Source of the DNA: Litorilituus sp.
GTDB lineage: Bacteria; Pseudomonadota; Gammaproteobacteria; Enterobacterales; Alteromonadaceae
Length of the DNA stretch: 64,000 nucleotides
Direction of reading: 5' to 3'
Assembly (NCBI GenBank): GCA_030754235.1
Contig: JASMAS010000003.1
Span: forward strand, 1-64,000
Shown here: piece by piece, positions 44,990-56,808 of the stretch
Layout of the letters: each line of letters opens with the position of its first letter
Position numbering within the stretch: position 1 is the first letter of the stretch
The notes under the pieces: model-generated
What the model was told of the DNA's origin: nothing
Seen by the model: only the letters and a program-made list of their open reading frames with translations
The model's database searches: none
Position numbers and translations under genes: made by a program

Positions 44990-45547
44990 GTGATAAATGA
45001 AATAAAAGAAGACGCTCAAGAGCGGATGGCTAAAAGCATTGACGCTTTAAAAAACAACCTAAATAAAGTAAGGACAGGCCGTGCTCATGCCTCTTTACTT
45101 GATAATATAACTGTTGATTATTACGGTATGGAAACACCGCTTAATCAGGTAGGTAATATTTCTGTACCCGATGCACGTAACCTGTCAATTACGGTCTTTG
45201 ACAAGGGAATGATTGCGGCTGTAGAAAAGGCCATTATGAAGTCTGATTTAGGTTTAAACCCTCAATCTAATGGCACGTTAATTCGTATTCCACTACCTCC
45301 GTTAACAGAAGAGCGTCGTAAAGACTTAGTTAAAGTTGTTCGTGGTGAAGCAGAAGGCGGTAAAATCTCTATTCGTAATGTACGCCGTGATGCCAACTCT
45401 GATATTAAAACGCTACAAAAAGAAAAAGAAATCAGTGAAGATGAACAGCATCAAGCGGAAGATGAAATCCAAAAGATTACGGATACTTTTGTTAAGCAAG
45501 TTGACGATATTTTAGTAAAAAAAGAAGCTGAATTAATGGAAATTTAA
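44990..45547 (+). CDS. frr: Ribosome recycling factor (GTG start)
   Basis: [39 protein letters not shown]. Confidence 0.98.
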   Translation: MINEIKEDAQERMAKSIDALKNNLNKVRTGRAHASLLDNITVDYYGMETPLNQVGNISVPDARNLSITVFDKGMIAAVEKAIMKSDLGLNPQSNGTLIRIPLPPLTEERRKDLVKVVRGEAEGGKISIRNVRRDANSDIKTLQKEKEISEDEQHQAEDEIQKITDTFVKQVDDILVKKEAELMEI

Positions 45548-45629
45548 AGCTTCACGTTAACGCCAGTCTGGTTAATTATTATTCACTGGCGTTTTGATTA
45601 GATATATTTATGTGATTAAAGGATTACGA

Positions 45630-46379
45630 GTGACAAATAGCTCTACATCTGACAAAGAATTTAAGAATATCCCTAAGCATATTGCTGTGATAATGGATGG
45701 CAACGGACGTTGGGCACAAGCGCAAGGTAAAACCCGAGTCAGTGGTCATAAAGCCGGTGTAGAATCTGTTAGAGCTGTTGTTAAAGGTGCACGTAAGCTA
45801 GGAGTAGAAGCCTTAACATTATTTGCTTTTAGTAGCGAAAACTGGCAACGGCCAGAAAAAGAAGTGACTGTTTTGATGGATCTGTTTATGTATGTATTGA
45901 CTAAAGAAGTTAAGCGCTTACATAAAAACAACATTCGTTTTCAAGTGATTGGTGATTTAAGTCGTTTTTCTGATAAATTGCAAAAGAGTATTCAAAAGTC
46001 AGAACAGTTAACAGAGAAAAACACAGGTTTAACCTTATCTATCGCAGCCAATTACGGCGGTCGATGGGATATTACTAATGCAGCTAAACAATTAGTGAAA
46101 CAAGTTGAAAGCAAACAAATTTCACTTAATGATATTAATGAAACCTCATTAAATCAATATGTTTGCTTAGCAAATTTACCATCCTTGGATTTACTGATCC
46201 GCACTGGTGGAGATTTCCGCATTAGTAATTTCTTGCTCTGGCAAGCGGCCTATGCTGAACTTTATTTTTCTGAAACTTTATGGCCTGACTTTAACGAAGA
46301 AGCATTTGAAAAAGCTATTAATGTCTTTGAACAAAGAGAACGTCGTTATGGTAAAACAGGCGAACAAGTAAAAAAATAG
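45630..46379 (+). CDS. uppS: Undecaprenyl diphosphate synthase (GTG start preferred)
   Basis: [63 protein letters not shown] at 45630 preceded by aaagga. Confidence 0.96.
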   Translation: MTNSSTSDKEFKNIPKHIAVIMDGNGRWAQAQGKTRVSGHKAGVESVRAVVKGARKLGVEALTLFAFSSENWQRPEKEVTVLMDLFMYVLTKEVKRLHKNNIRFQVIGDLSRFSDKLQKSIQKSEQLTEKNTGLTLSIAANYGGRWDITNAAKQLVKQVESKQISLNDINETSLNQYVCLANLPSLDLLIRTGGDFRISNFLLWQAAYAELYFSETLWPDFNEEAFEKAINVFEQRERRYGKTGEQVKK

Positions 46380-46495
46380 CATTACTATAAAAGTAGCGAG
46401 TAAACAAGGTGACAAGCGAACAAGAGCAAAGTGTGAGTACTGGTTCTACATAACTTGAAGCTTGAAATTTACAATTAAAATAAAAAGGGTACCAC

Positions 46496-47362
46496 TTGCT
46501 AATACAACGAATTATTACCGCATTAATTTTAGCTCCCGCAGCTATTTCGGCTATATTCTATTTGCCGTTACATTATTTCGCCACCCTATTAATGGCTGTT
46601 ATAGCCATAGGTGCATGGGAGTGGGGTCCTCTTATGGGCTTTGAAACAAAAACAAGACGAAGTTTGTTTGTTATGGTCACCTGTGTATTAATATCGGTTA
46701 TTTGGTTTAACTTGCCCATCGATACCATATGGATAGAAAACAAACAATTGCATGATGACGCTATTTACATTCTGTGGCTGTCAGTTATTTGGTGGTTAGT
46801 TTCAGCGGTATTAATGTTTACTTACCCAAAATATAGCAAATTTTGGTCTAGCCATCGTTCTATTAGAGGCATCTTTGGTTGGTTAACACTAGTACCTACC
46901 TGGCTCGCCTTTATGATTATTCGTACTAACAATTATCCTGACGACCCATATCATGGTGCGCAATTATTAATGTTTTTATTCCTCATGGTGTGGAGTGCCG
47001 ATATAGGGGCTTATTTTTTTGGTAAAGCCTTTGGTAAACATAAGTTAATGCCAATGGTAAGCCCAGGAAAAACAATCGAAGGCTTCCTTGGTGGTGTTTT
47101 TTGTGCCTGTGCTCTTATTGTTGTAGCAGCATATCAAATTGGTTGGAATAGTGACCAAATATCAATAGTGCTGATTATAACCGTTTTAATTTCAACCGTT
47201 TCTGTTATAGGTGATCTTAATGAGAGTATGTTTAAACGCCAAGCAGGTGTAAAAGACAGTGGCTCTATTCTACCCGGTCATGGTGGTATTTTAGACAGAA
47301 TTGATAGCTTAACGGCTACAACACCAGTCTTTGCGCTTTGCTACGTACTGCTTGGTTGGTAA
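46496..47362 (+). CDS. cdsA: Phosphatidate cytidylyltransferase (TTG start)
   Basis: [16 protein letters not shown] and CDP-alcohol signature [35 protein letters not shown]. Confidence 0.96.
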   Translation: MLIQRIITALILAPAAISAIFYLPLHYFATLLMAVIAIGAWEWGPLMGFETKTRRSLFVMVTCVLISVIWFNLPIDTIWIENKQLHDDAIYILWLSVIWWLVSAVLMFTYPKYSKFWSSHRSIRGIFGWLTLVPTWLAFMIIRTNNYPDDPYHGAQLLMFLFLMVWSADIGAYFFGKAFGKHKLMPMVSPGKTIEGFLGGVFCACALIVVAAYQIGWNSDQISIVLIITVLISTVSVIGDLNESMFKRQAGVKDSGSILPGHGGILDRIDSLTATTPVFALCYVLLGW

Positions 47363-47367
47363 AAAAA

Positions 47368-48627
47368 GTGTTAAAAAATACAAATTCAACCTCTCCCCGT
47401 AAACTGTGTATTTTGGGCTCGACGGGGTCTATTGGTGAAAGCACATTAGATGTTGTGCGTTTGCATCCTCAAAAATACAATATAGTTAGTTTATCGGCTC
47501 ATGCCAGTGTTGATAAAATATTGGCACAATGTATTGAGTTTACCCCTGAACGTGTGGTGTTAGTTTCTCAGTCCCACGCAGAAAGATTAATTCTACTTCT
47601 CGCCAAAGAAGGGCTTGAATATATTGAAGTTTTTTCTGGTGTTGATGCGCTAGTCAGTCTAGCTGAGTCTGAACAAGTTGACACCGTGATGGCGGCAATT
47701 GTTGGTGCTGCAGGTCTAATGCCAACTTTAGCTGCAGTTAAAGCGGGTAAGCGTGTATTGCTTGCCAATAAAGAAGCTTTAGTAACTTCTGGGGCTATTT
47801 TTATTGAAGCTATGAGAGATTCTGGCGCTGAGTTACTCCCAATTGATAGTGAACATAATGCTATTTTTCAAAGTTTACCGTGGCAAGAGCAGCAGCGTGT
47901 AGGTCAATGCCAACTTGCTGAAAGTGGTATTAGTAAAATATTACTGACAGGTTCCGGTGGCCCATTTAGAACATGGTCTGTCGATGAGTTTGAACAAGTG
48001 ACGCCAGCGCAAGCTTGCGCACACCCTAATTGGGATATGGGGCGCAAAATATCCGTAGATTCAGCAACTATGATGAATAAAGGCCTAGAGTTTATTGAAG
48101 CTAAATGGCTTTTTAATGTACAAGCAGATGATATTCAGGTTGTTTTACATCCGCAAAGCACAATTCATTCAATGGTGCAATATCAAGATGGTTCTGTTAT
48201 TGCGCAAATGGGTAACCCTGATATGCGTACCCCTATTGCCCATGCTTTAGCTTACCCAGAACGCATTGAATCAGGTGTAGCACCGCTTGATTTTTTCACC
48301 ACGGCATCATTTGACTTTCAGGCGGTTGATTATAAAAAGTACCCTAATTTAAAGCTGGCCATTGACGCGTGTAAACTCGGGCAAGCAGCTTGTACTGCAC
48401 TTAATGCGGCCAATGAAGTCGCTGTTGCTGCATTTTTAGACGAAGTCATTAAATTTACCGATATTTTCAAAATAAATGAAACTTCTGTGAAAAAATTTGT
48501 CTCAGAACAGGTAAGTAATATTAATGAGGTAATCTCCTTAGACGTGCGTGCCCGAGAATTTGCTCAGTTGACACTGAAAAGTTTAACCTCAGCAAATGGT
48601 TCAACGCATACTAGGATTAAGAAGTAA
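47368..48627 (+). CDS. dxr: 1-deoxy-D-xylulose 5-phosphate reductoisomerase (GTG start)
   Basis: [58 protein letters not shown] track opens at 47338, overlapping cdsA; GTG at 47368 preferred. Confidence 0.96.
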   Translation: MLKNTNSTSPRKLCILGSTGSIGESTLDVVRLHPQKYNIVSLSAHASVDKILAQCIEFTPERVVLVSQSHAERLILLLAKEGLEYIEVFSGVDALVSLAESEQVDTVMAAIVGAAGLMPTLAAVKAGKRVLLANKEALVTSGAIFIEAMRDSGAELLPIDSEHNAIFQSLPWQEQQRVGQCQLAESGISKILLTGSGGPFRTWSVDEFEQVTPAQACAHPNWDMGRKISVDSATMMNKGLEFIEAKWLFNVQADDIQVVLHPQSTIHSMVQYQDGSVIAQMGNPDMRTPIAHALAYPERIESGVAPLDFFTTASFDFQAVDYKKYPNLKLAIDACKLGQAACTALNAANEVAVAAFLDEVIKFTDIFKINETSVKKFVSEQVSNINEVISLDVRAREFAQLTLKSLTSANGSTHTRIKK

Positions 48628-48628
48628 C

Positions 48629-49990
48629 ATGTTTGACTTTATTTGGAATTTGGCCTCTTTTGTTATTGCGTTAGGCATTTTAGTCACAGTACACGAGTAC
48701 GGTCATTTTTGGGTCGCGCGAAAAAACGGTGTTAAAGTTGAACGCTTCTCTATTGGTTTTGGTAAGGCTATTTGGCGCAAAAAAACTCATGATGGCACCG
48801 AGTATGTTATTGCCATGATCCCGTTGGGGGGGTATGTCAAAATGCTTGATGAGCGGGTTGATAATGTCTCTAGTCAAGATAAAGATAAAACATTTAACGC
48901 AAAGTCCGTTTATCAACGCATCGCTATTATTGCTGCAGGGCCTTTCGCCAACTTTATTTTTGCTGTTATTGCTTTTTATTTTATGTTTTTAATTGGTGTA
49001 CCCAGTATTAAACCGATTATAGGAAGTGTCACGCCAGACTCTATTGCGGCTCAAGCACAACTCTCTAATAAGGTTGAAATTGTTGAAGTCTCAGGTAAAA
49101 GAACACGTGACTGGCAAGACGTTAATTTAGCGTTAATAGCTGAAATAGGTAGCGATGAAATTGTGCTGAAAACCAAAACTTCTGAGAGTCAATTTATTAG
49201 TACGCATCAGTTAAATACTCAAGGTTGGCAGTTCTCGCCAGATAAAACGTCAGCTTTAGTAAGCTTAGGAATAACTCCTTTTAGACCTCAAGTGTATAAT
49301 GAAATTGCTCAAGTATCTCCTGATAGCCCAGCTGCTTTAGCGGGATTACAGGCTGGTGATAAACTCATGGCATTAAATGGACAAGTATTATTGCCAGGTT
49401 GGCTAGATTTTTCACAAAAAATTAAAGCTTTTCCAGAACAAGAGGTCACACTTACCATTGAGCGCTTTGGCCTAACTAAAAACTTATCAATAACCCCAAA
49501 AGTTGTAGATGTTAAAGGACAGCGTATTGGTTATATTGGCGTATCACCTAAAGCGGACGAATGGCCTAGCGAATATAGAATAGAGTTAACTTACGATATA
49601 TTTTCAGCTTTGGGGGAAAGTTTACTGCGCACATGGAATTTAGTGACCTTAAGTTTTGATATGATCGGTAAGCTTATTACCGGTGATGTATCGGTAAAAA
49701 ACTTAAGTGGTCCAATTTCGATAGCACAAGGAGCAGGGAATAGCGCAGGGTATGGTTTTGTGTATTTTTTAGGCTTTCTCGCCTTGATTAGTATTAATTT
49801 GGGAATAATTAACCTTTTACCGCTACCAATACTTGATGGCGGGCACTTACTCTATTATCTTATAGAGCTTTTGACAGGGAAGCCAGTGCCAGAAAATATT
49901 CAAGAGGCAGGATTTAAGTTTGGAGCATTGGCATTATTTGCACTCATGATGATTGCCTTATTTAATGACTTTAGTCGGGTATTGAGTTGA
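48629..49990 (+). CDS. rseP: RIP metalloprotease RseP (site-2 protease)
   Basis: VTVHEYGHFWVARKNGVKVERFSIGFG; two PDZ regions; LPLPILDGGHLLYYLIE. Confidence 0.96.
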   Translation: MFDFIWNLASFVIALGILVTVHEYGHFWVARKNGVKVERFSIGFGKAIWRKKTHDGTEYVIAMIPLGGYVKMLDERVDNVSSQDKDKTFNAKSVYQRIAIIAAGPFANFIFAVIAFYFMFLIGVPSIKPIIGSVTPDSIAAQAQLSNKVEIVEVSGKRTRDWQDVNLALIAEIGSDEIVLKTKTSESQFISTHQLNTQGWQFSPDKTSALVSLGITPFRPQVYNEIAQVSPDSPAALAGLQAGDKLMALNGQVLLPGWLDFSQKIKAFPEQEVTLTIERFGLTKNLSITPKVVDVKGQRIGYIGVSPKADEWPSEYRIELTYDIFSALGESLLRTWNLVTLSFDMIGKLITGDVSVKNLSGPISIAQGAGNSAGYGFVYFLGFLALISINLGIINLLPLPILDGGHLLYYLIELLTGKPVPENIQEAGFKFGALALFALMMIALFNDFSRVLS

Positions 49991-50066
49991 AAATAAATAA
50001 CTAAATACCCTTAATAATACATTTGTCTATAACAAAGTAATAAAAGAAGTAACAAAGTAAATATTT

Positions 50067-52541
50067 ATGATTATTAAAAAATTAGCCTTTGCCTTATTAT
50101 TAGGTGCTTTAGGTACAACAGCACATGCAAGTGAAGATTTTCAGGTTGAAGATATAGAAGTAAAGGGTTTACAGCGTGTTGCTTTAGGTGCTGCGTTAAC
50201 ACATATACCATTTAATGTTGGAGATAAACTTAATTCATTTAGAGTTTCTCAATCCATTAAAGCATTGTATAAATCAGGTCATTTTAATGATATCAAAGTA
50301 TATCGTGATGGTAACCGTATTATTTACCGTGTTAGCGAACGTGAAACCATCAGTGAAATCACGTTCGAGGGCAACAGTGATTTAAAAGACGAACAATTAA
50401 CCGAAAGCCTTGATGGCAGTAATATTCGAGTGGGTGAAACATTAGACCGTACTGTTATTTCTGGTATTGAAATGGGCTTAGAAGATTTTTATCACAGTGT
50501 TGGAAAATATAATGCTAATGTAACAGCCTCCATTACCCACTTGCCGCGTAACCGAGTTATGCTTAAGTTTGAGTTTACAGAAGGAGACGCTGCGGCTATT
50601 AAACAGATTAACCTTATTGGTAATGAAGTTTTTACCGATGCGGAAATACTCGATAAAATTGAACTGACTTTTGATTCGCCATGGTGGAATTTTATGGCGC
50701 AAGATAGATATCAAAAGCAAGCATTGCAAGGTGATATGGAAACGATTAATAGCTACTATTTAGATCGTGGTTATTTACGCTTTAAAGTCGACTCTACGCA
50801 AGTTTCGATGACGCCAGATAAAAAATCTGTTTACATTGCCCTCAACGTTACCGAAGGTGAAACATACACTATTTCTGACGTTGAATTTGTCGGTGATATG
50901 GCAGGCTTTGATCAAACTATCAAAGCAATTAACCCGCTACAGGAAGACAGCCTTTACAACGGAGCTGAAGTCACTTATACAGAAGAAGTTATCAGTAAGT
51001 TTTTAGGCCGTTTTGGTTATGCTTACCCGAAAGTAACGACTATCCCTGATATTAATGATGAAGATCATACCGTTAAGCTGTCTATTTCTATTGATCCCGG
51101 CAAACGTATTTACGTAAACAAAGTCAATTTTAGTGGCAATACTGTCACGGCTGATCGTGTGTTACGTCGAGAATTGCGTCAAATGGAAGGCGCATGGCTG
51201 TCTAATAGTTTAGTAGAACATTCAAAAGCACGTTTATCTCGTTTGCCCTATATGGAAACTGTTGAGTTTGAAACGAAGCAAATTGCTGGCGAAGAAGACC
51301 AAGTTGACGTTGATTTTACTGTAAAAGAGCAAGCTTCTGGCTCTTTTACTGCTGGTATTGGCTACGGTGACTCAACAAAACTGAGTTTAAATGCAGGTAT
51401 CCAACAAAATAATTTTTTAGGTACAGGTAACCGACTCGGCTTAAGCATCAATACTAATACCTATTCAAAAAGTATCAGTGTGTCGTATACGGACCCCTAT
51501 TTTACTGTTGATGCCGTTTCTCTTGGTGGACAACTCTTCTATCAAGATTTTAATGCAGGTAATGCAAACCTAGAGAAATATAATAATAAAACTTACGGTG
51601 CAGGTCTTAATTGGGGCTTTCCAATCAATGAGTATGTTCGTTTAAATTTTGGTGTTGGTTTTAAACATAATGAAATTACGTCATTAGAAACGTATGAACA
51701 AATTCAGAGTTTTTATGATCTACATTCAGATCCCCAGGATCCAGGAACATTACCCGCGTTTAATAACTATGATCTTAATGCAAGTATTTCTCGCTCAACC
51801 TTAAACCGTGGAACATTCCCAACGGCAGGCTCTCAGCAGAGTCTTTCCATGAAAATGACAACACCTAACTCGTCAGATGTACAGTACTTTAAAGTTAATT
51901 TAGATAGTAAATTTTACTTCCCATTAACAAGAAACCAACGCTGGACTGTTTTAGCTCGGTTGCAGTTAGGCTATGGTAATGGTTACGGGCAAGTTAATGG
52001 CAATGATCAATTACTGCCATTTTGGGAAAATTTCCGTGCTGGTGGTTCTGACACCTTACGTGGTTTTGAAAATAATACGGTTGGACCTAGAGCCGTTTAT
52101 CGTTATCCGACTAAAATAGACGGAACGCCAGATTTTCTTGGCGGTAGCGCATGTTGTTTAGGGCCAGATCATGATTATATTCAAGTCTCTCAACGCAGTG
52201 TTGGCGGTAATGCCATTGCTGTCGGTGGAGTAGAGTTAATTGTTCCGACACCATTTTTAGATGAAAGTTATAGTAATAGTGTTCGTACGAGCTTCTTTGT
52301 TGATGTGGGTAATGTGTGGGATACCGAATTTAATATAGCGGATTACCAAGACTTAGCTACAGTTGAGTTTGACAAGTTAGCAGATTATTCTAGCACGGAT
52401 CGTTTTCGTGCATCAGCGGGTTTATCGTTACAGTGGCTATCACCGATGGGACCGATGATATTTAACTTTGCTAGACCGCTTAAAAACGAAGAAGATGATG
52501 ATGTCGCCTTCTTTAGTTTTAATATAGGTAAAACATTTTAA
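50067..52541 (+). CDS. bamA: Outer-membrane beta-barrel assembly protein BamA
   Basis: Five POTRA-type segments, SDTLRGFENNTVGPRAVY L6 motif, C-terminal FSFNIGKTF. Confidence 0.98.
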   Translation: MIIKKLAFALLLGALGTTAHASEDFQVEDIEVKGLQRVALGAALTHIPFNVGDKLNSFRVSQSIKALYKSGHFNDIKVYRDGNRIIYRVSERETISEITFEGNSDLKDEQLTESLDGSNIRVGETLDRTVISGIEMGLEDFYHSVGKYNANVTASITHLPRNRVMLKFEFTEGDAAAIKQINLIGNEVFTDAEILDKIELTFDSPWWNFMAQDRYQKQALQGDMETINSYYLDRGYLRFKVDSTQVSMTPDKKSVYIALNVTEGETYTISDVEFVGDMAGFDQTIKAINPLQEDSLYNGAEVTYTEEVISKFLGRFGYAYPKVTTIPDINDEDHTVKLSISIDPGKRIYVNKVNFSGNTVTADRVLRRELRQMEGAWLSNSLVEHSKARLSRLPYMETVEFETKQIAGEEDQVDVDFTVKEQASGSFTAGIGYGDSTKLSLNAGIQQNNFLGTGNRLGLSINTNTYSKSISVSYTDPYFTVDAVSLGGQLFYQDFNAGNANLEKYNNKTYGAGLNWGFPINEYVRLNFGVGFKHNEITSLETYEQIQSFYDLHSDPQDPGTLPAFNNYDLNASISRSTLNRGTFPTAGSQQSLSMKMTTPNSSDVQYFKVNLDSKFYFPLTRNQRWTVLARLQLGYGNGYGQVNGNDQLLPFWENFRAGGSDTLRGFENNTVGPRAVYRYPTKIDGTPDFLGGSACCLGPDHDYIQVSQRSVGGNAIAVGGVELIVPTPFLDESYSNSVRTSFFVDVGNVWDTEFNIADYQDLATVEFDKLADYSSTDRFRASAGLSLQWLSPMGPMIFNFARPLKNEEDDDVAFFSFNIGKTF

Positions 52542-52615
52542 TAACAACTTTTTATACTATTTACAAACATACCAAAGTATAGAAAAATGACAAAAAACAG
52601 AAAAGGGGAAACACA

Positions 52616-53134
52616 TTGAAAAATATTATTAAATCTATGGCTATTACAGCAACCGCTTCAACGCTTTTACTTGCTAGCAGCGCTATGGCTTTCGAACAAA
52701 AAATTGCCGTAGTTAATGTGCAAGAAGCTATTAACCAAATTCCTCAATCTGCTACGTTAATGCAAACCTTAGAAGCTGAATTTAAAGATGAAAAGGCAAT
52801 AATTGCTCAACTACAAAAAGATCTAACATTTGAAGATGAGAACTTAAAGCGCAATGGCTCTTTAATGAATGATAAAGAAAAGCAAGAGTTACAAACTAAA
52901 ATGGGTAAGTTATATCAAGAATATCAAGTCAAAGTTAAAGAATTTCAACAAAAAGTAGCACAACGTAAAAATGAAGAAACCAATAAGCTATTTGCTTTAG
53001 TTGCTCAAGCTGTTGATAATATTGCCGCCAAGGAAGAGTTTGACCTAGTACTTTCTAACCAAGCAGTGATGTTCTCAAAGCCTGATCATAATATTACCAG
53101 TAAAGTTGTAGAACAAGTAAGCAAGCTTAAGTAA
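52616..53134 (+). CDS. skp: OmpH/Skp-family periplasmic chaperone (TTG start)
   Basis: Signal peptide, coiled-coil OmpH family; bamA-skp-lpxD context. Confidence 0.93.
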   Translation: MKNIIKSMAITATASTLLLASSAMAFEQKIAVVNVQEAINQIPQSATLMQTLEAEFKDEKAIIAQLQKDLTFEDENLKRNGSLMNDKEKQELQTKMGKLYQEYQVKVKEFQQKVAQRKNEETNKLFALVAQAVDNIAAKEEFDLVLSNQAVMFSKPDHNITSKVVEQVSKLK

Positions 53135-53143
53135 TCGATAAAA

Positions 53144-54193
53144 ATGACAAGCTATACACTGGCAGATATTGCCAAACATATAGGTGCTGAATTAGTGATT
53201 GCAGATGTTGACAATAGTGCAACATCTGTAACTGTTATCAATGGTTTGGCAACACTTGCTAATGCTAATGCCGCGCAAGTAGCGTTTCTTGCTAATAGTA
53301 AATATGTTACTCAGCTAGCGTCGACAAAAGCAAGTGCAGTCATTATTTCACCTCAGGCTTTAGCACAATGCCCAGTATCAGCTTTAGTAATGGATAACCC
53401 GTATATGGGCTATGCATTACTTGCTAACTTGCTTGATACTACGCCAAAATCGGCTGATGGAGTACATGCCAGTGCTGTGATCGCTAAAGATGCAGTGCTC
53501 GGAGACAATGTCAGTATTGGTGCTAATGCTGTCATAGAGTCAGGCGCTAAACTTGATGATAACGTCAGTATTGGCGTGGGGTGCTTTATTGGTAAACATG
53601 TTCATATAGAAAAAAACACCCAACTTTGGAGTAATGTTAGTGTTTATCACCAAGTGTCTATTGGCCAGAACTGTTTAATCCAAGCAAATACGGTTATTGG
53701 CTCTGATGGTTTTGGTTATGCTCCTGTGAACGGTGTGAAAAAGTGGCATAAAATCCCACAATTAGGTCGTGTCATCATTGGCAATAATGTTGAAATAGGT
53801 GCTAGCACTACCATTGATAGAGGGGCGCTAGAAGATACTATCATCAAGGATGGCGTTATTTTAGATAACCAAATTCAAATTGCGCATAATGTTATTATCG
53901 GTGAAAATACGGCTATTGCAGCGTGTAGCGTTATTGCAGGTAGTACACGTGTCGGAAAAAATTGCACCATCGCTGGCCTTGTAGGCATTAACGGCCATAT
54001 TACCGTCAGTGATAACTGTGTGTTTACAGCGATGTCTATGGTAACCAAAAATATCCATGAAGCCGGTGTATATTCCTCTGGTATGCCAGCAGAGCCTAAT
54101 AAAAAATGGCACAAAACTAACGCCAGAGTGAAACGTCTCGATTCTTTAACCAAACGTGTTAAAGAGCTTGAGAAACTTCTTGAAAATAAGTAG
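53144..54193 (+). CDS. lpxD: UDP-3-O-(3-hydroxyacyl)glucosamine N-acyltransferase LpxD
   Basis: Hexapeptide repeats; NTVIGSDGFGYAPVNGVKKWHKIPQLGRVIIGNNVEIGASTTIDRGAL. Confidence 0.97.
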   Translation: MTSYTLADIAKHIGAELVIADVDNSATSVTVINGLATLANANAAQVAFLANSKYVTQLASTKASAVIISPQALAQCPVSALVMDNPYMGYALLANLLDTTPKSADGVHASAVIAKDAVLGDNVSIGANAVIESGAKLDDNVSIGVGCFIGKHVHIEKNTQLWSNVSVYHQVSIGQNCLIQANTVIGSDGFGYAPVNGVKKWHKIPQLGRVIIGNNVEIGASTTIDRGALEDTIIKDGVILDNQIQIAHNVIIGENTAIAACSVIAGSTRVGKNCTIAGLVGINGHITVSDNCVFTAMSMVTKNIHEAGVYSSGMPAEPNKKWHKTNARVKRLDSLTKRVKELEKLLENK

Positions 54194-54306
54194 CTGTATT
54201 CCTTCTAATTAGCTAAAATAACGAAAAATATAAATATTATTTTAGCTAATTTATTGTGTCTGTGCCTAATTAATGGCAAAGCATAAGCAATCAAAGGAAT
54301 AGTCAT

Positions 54307-54789
54307 TTGGAAAACCTTGATAAAGAAAACTCGGAAATAACAAGAGAACTTAACCCCATTTCATTAAATGAAATTAAAGATCTTATCCCACACAGATATC
54401 CTATGCTTTTAATTGACAAGGTTGTTGATCATGAGCCAAGAAAAACATTACATGCTATTAAAAATGTCACTATTAATGAACCTGTTTTTACGGGGCATTT
54501 CCCTGAGTTAGCTATCTTTCCTGGTGTGTTAATATTAGAAGCACTCGCTCAAGCCACTGGTGTTTTAGGCTTTAAAAGTAGTGAAGGGCGCGATGAAAAA
54601 GAAATGTACCTTTTTGCTTCAATTGACAAAGCACGTTTTAAGCAGCCCGTATTACCAGGGGACACTATGCACCTTCATGTTGAATTTATTAAAGAGCGTC
54701 GTGGTATGTGGAAATTCTACGGTGAAGCAAAAGTAGATGGCAAAGTCGTTTGTAGTGCTGACTTAATGTGTGCACGAAAAAAAATATAA
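54307..54789 (+). CDS. fabZ: 3-hydroxyacyl-ACP dehydratase FabZ (TTG start)
   Basis: [45 protein letters not shown]. Confidence 0.97.
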   Translation: MENLDKENSEITRELNPISLNEIKDLIPHRYPMLLIDKVVDHEPRKTLHAIKNVTINEPVFTGHFPELAIFPGVLILEALAQATGVLGFKSSEGRDEKEMYLFASIDKARFKQPVLPGDTMHLHVEFIKERRGMWKFYGEAKVDGKVVCSADLMCARKKI

Positions 54790-54824
54790 ACTAAATTCAC
54801 TATTAACTAAAGAGAAGGAAAACT

Positions 54825-55595
54825 ATGATCCATCCTCAAGCGATTATTGAACCAGGTGCTATGATTGGTGAAAACGTAACTATCGGCCCTTGGACTTATG
54901 TTGCGAGTAATGTGGTTATTGGTGATGACTGTCATATTAGTGCTAATGTTGTGATTAACGGCCCGACTAAAATCGGTAAAGGCAACCGTGTTTTTCAATT
55001 CGCCAGTATTGGCGAAGAGTGTCAGGATCTTAAATATGCGGGTGAACCCACTGAGCTTATTATTGGCGATAACAACACTTTTCGTGAATGCTGCACTATT
55101 CATCGCGGCACTATTCAAGACAATAGTTTAACGCAAATTGGCAGCAACAACCTGTTTATGGCTTACAGTCATGTTGCCCATGACTGCTTGGTTGGTGATA
55201 ACTGTATCATGGCAAACAATGCCTCAATTGCCGGCCATGTTCATGTTGGCGACTATGTCATTATTGGTGGTATGTCAGGTGTACATCAATTCTGTCATAT
55301 TGGTTCCCATAGTTTTGTCGCTGCTAATGCGCTAGTGTTAAAAGATATTCCGGCCTATGTTATGGCCTCAGGTCATCCGGCCAAACCTTTTGGCCTTAAT
55401 AGTGAAGGGTTAAAACGTCGTGGTTTTGACAGTGATACTGTGATGTCGATAAAGCGCGCTTACAAGAATGTATATCGTAAAAAGCTATCAGTAGAAGATG
55501 CTTTGTCAGCGATTGACTTACAAGAAGAAAAGACAGCTGAATTAACTGTTTTCACTGAATCTGTGAAAAAATCTACTCGCGGTATTATTCGATAA
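54825..55595 (+). CDS. lpxA: UDP-N-acetylglucosamine acyltransferase LpxA
   Basis: MIHPQAIIEPGAMIGENVTIGPWTYV; NTFRECCTIHRGT; GMSGVHQFCHIGSHSFVA. Confidence 0.98.
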   Translation: MIHPQAIIEPGAMIGENVTIGPWTYVASNVVIGDDCHISANVVINGPTKIGKGNRVFQFASIGEECQDLKYAGEPTELIIGDNNTFRECCTIHRGTIQDNSLTQIGSNNLFMAYSHVAHDCLVGDNCIMANNASIAGHVHVGDYVIIGGMSGVHQFCHIGSHSFVAANALVLKDIPAYVMASGHPAKPFGLNSEGLKRRGFDSDTVMSIKRAYKNVYRKKLSVEDALSAIDLQEEKTAELTVFTESVKKSTRGIIR

Positions 55596-55600
55596 AATCA

Positions 55601-56803
55601 ATGGAAAATAACCTTAATTTACCCTCAAAAGAGCGCCCGTTAGTCTTCGGTATTGTTGTTGGTGAACACTCCGGTGACACTCTTGGTGCAGGGCTAGTTT
55701 CTGCACTGCAAGAGAGATACCCCCATGCTCAGTTTATAGGTATTGGCGGTACTAAAATGCAAAAGCTCGGCTTTCAAAGCTTATTTGCTATGGAAGAATT
55801 GGCAGTCATGGGTTTGGTTGAAGTACTTGGCCGTATTCGCCGTTTACTTTCTATTAGAAAGTCTCTGGTCAATTATTTTACAGCGCATAAACCCGATGTT
55901 TTTATCGGTATTGACGCGCCAGATTTTAATCTGACTTTAGAGGCTAAATTAAAAGTTCAGGGCATTAAAACGGTACATTATGTAAGCCCTTCAGTTTGGG
56001 CTTGGCGTGAAAAGCGTATTTTTAAAATTGCTAAAGCAACAGATATGGTGTTGTCATTATTACCTTTTGAAAAGACCTTTTATGATAAACACCAAGTTCC
56101 TTGTACTTTTGTTGGCCATCCATTAGCTGATGACATTGCTATGTACAATGATAAAGCTAAAGCACGGTTAGAGTTAGGCATAGTTGCTGATAACACCAAA
56201 GTTTTAGCTTTAATGCCGGGTAGCCGAGGCGGTGAACTTTCCCGTTTATTAGCGCCTTTTTTTGAAAGTGCTCAACAACTTCAGCAGCAAGATGAAAAGC
56301 TAGTATTAGTGGCGCCTATGGTCAGTGAAAAGTGTGCTGAACAGTTCTATGCACTTAAAACGCAGTTTGCGCCTGAGTTAAACGTCAACGTTATTATTGA
56401 TAAAACACAGCAAGTGATGTCGGCCAGTGATTGCTTATTAACAGCCTCTGGAACGGTAACGTTAGAGGCGGCACTAATTAAGCGCCCTATGGTTATTTGT
56501 TATAAATTTAGCCCAATGACTTACTATTTAGCGAAAGCCTTAGTTAAGTTAAAATGGTTTTCTTTACCTAATTTATTGATGAATAAAGCACTCGTTCCAG
56601 AGTTATTACAAGGTGATGTCTGTTCGGAGCAAATAATTCCGTTAGTGAAAGAGCGTTTGTATACTGATCAACAACAACTTAACGACAGTTTTATCGCCAT
56701 TCATCAACAGCTCAAGTGCAATGCTAGCGAGCAAGCGGCAAAAGCCGTTGTGGCTTTATTACCGTCAGAGTTTGTACCTCATGCCTTCACAAGTGAAATT
56801 TAA
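55601..56803 (+). CDS. lpxB: Lipid-A-disaccharide synthase LpxB
   Basis: [56 protein letters not shown]. Confidence 0.97.
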   Translation: MENNLNLPSKERPLVFGIVVGEHSGDTLGAGLVSALQERYPHAQFIGIGGTKMQKLGFQSLFAMEELAVMGLVEVLGRIRRLLSIRKSLVNYFTAHKPDVFIGIDAPDFNLTLEAKLKVQGIKTVHYVSPSVWAWREKRIFKIAKATDMVLSLLPFEKTFYDKHQVPCTFVGHPLADDIAMYNDKAKARLELGIVADNTKVLALMPGSRGGELSRLLAPFFESAQQLQQQDEKLVLVAPMVSEKCAEQFYALKTQFAPELNVNVIIDKTQQVMSASDCLLTASGTVTLEAALIKRPMVICYKFSPMTYYLAKALVKLKWFSLPNLLMNKALVPELLQGDVCSEQIIPLVKERLYTDQQQLNDSFIAIHQQLKCNASEQAAKAVVALLPSEFVPHAFTSEI

Positions 56804-56808
56804 ATATC

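Noticed and set aside
53861-54153. Two overlapping minus-strand ORFs (83 and 92 aa) in lpxD
   Set aside because: Antisense to hexapeptide-repeat coding sequence, which commonly leaves long open shadow frames.
54807-55118. Minus-strand 103-aa ORF in lpxA
   Set aside because: Same shadow-frame artefact in hexapeptide repeats.
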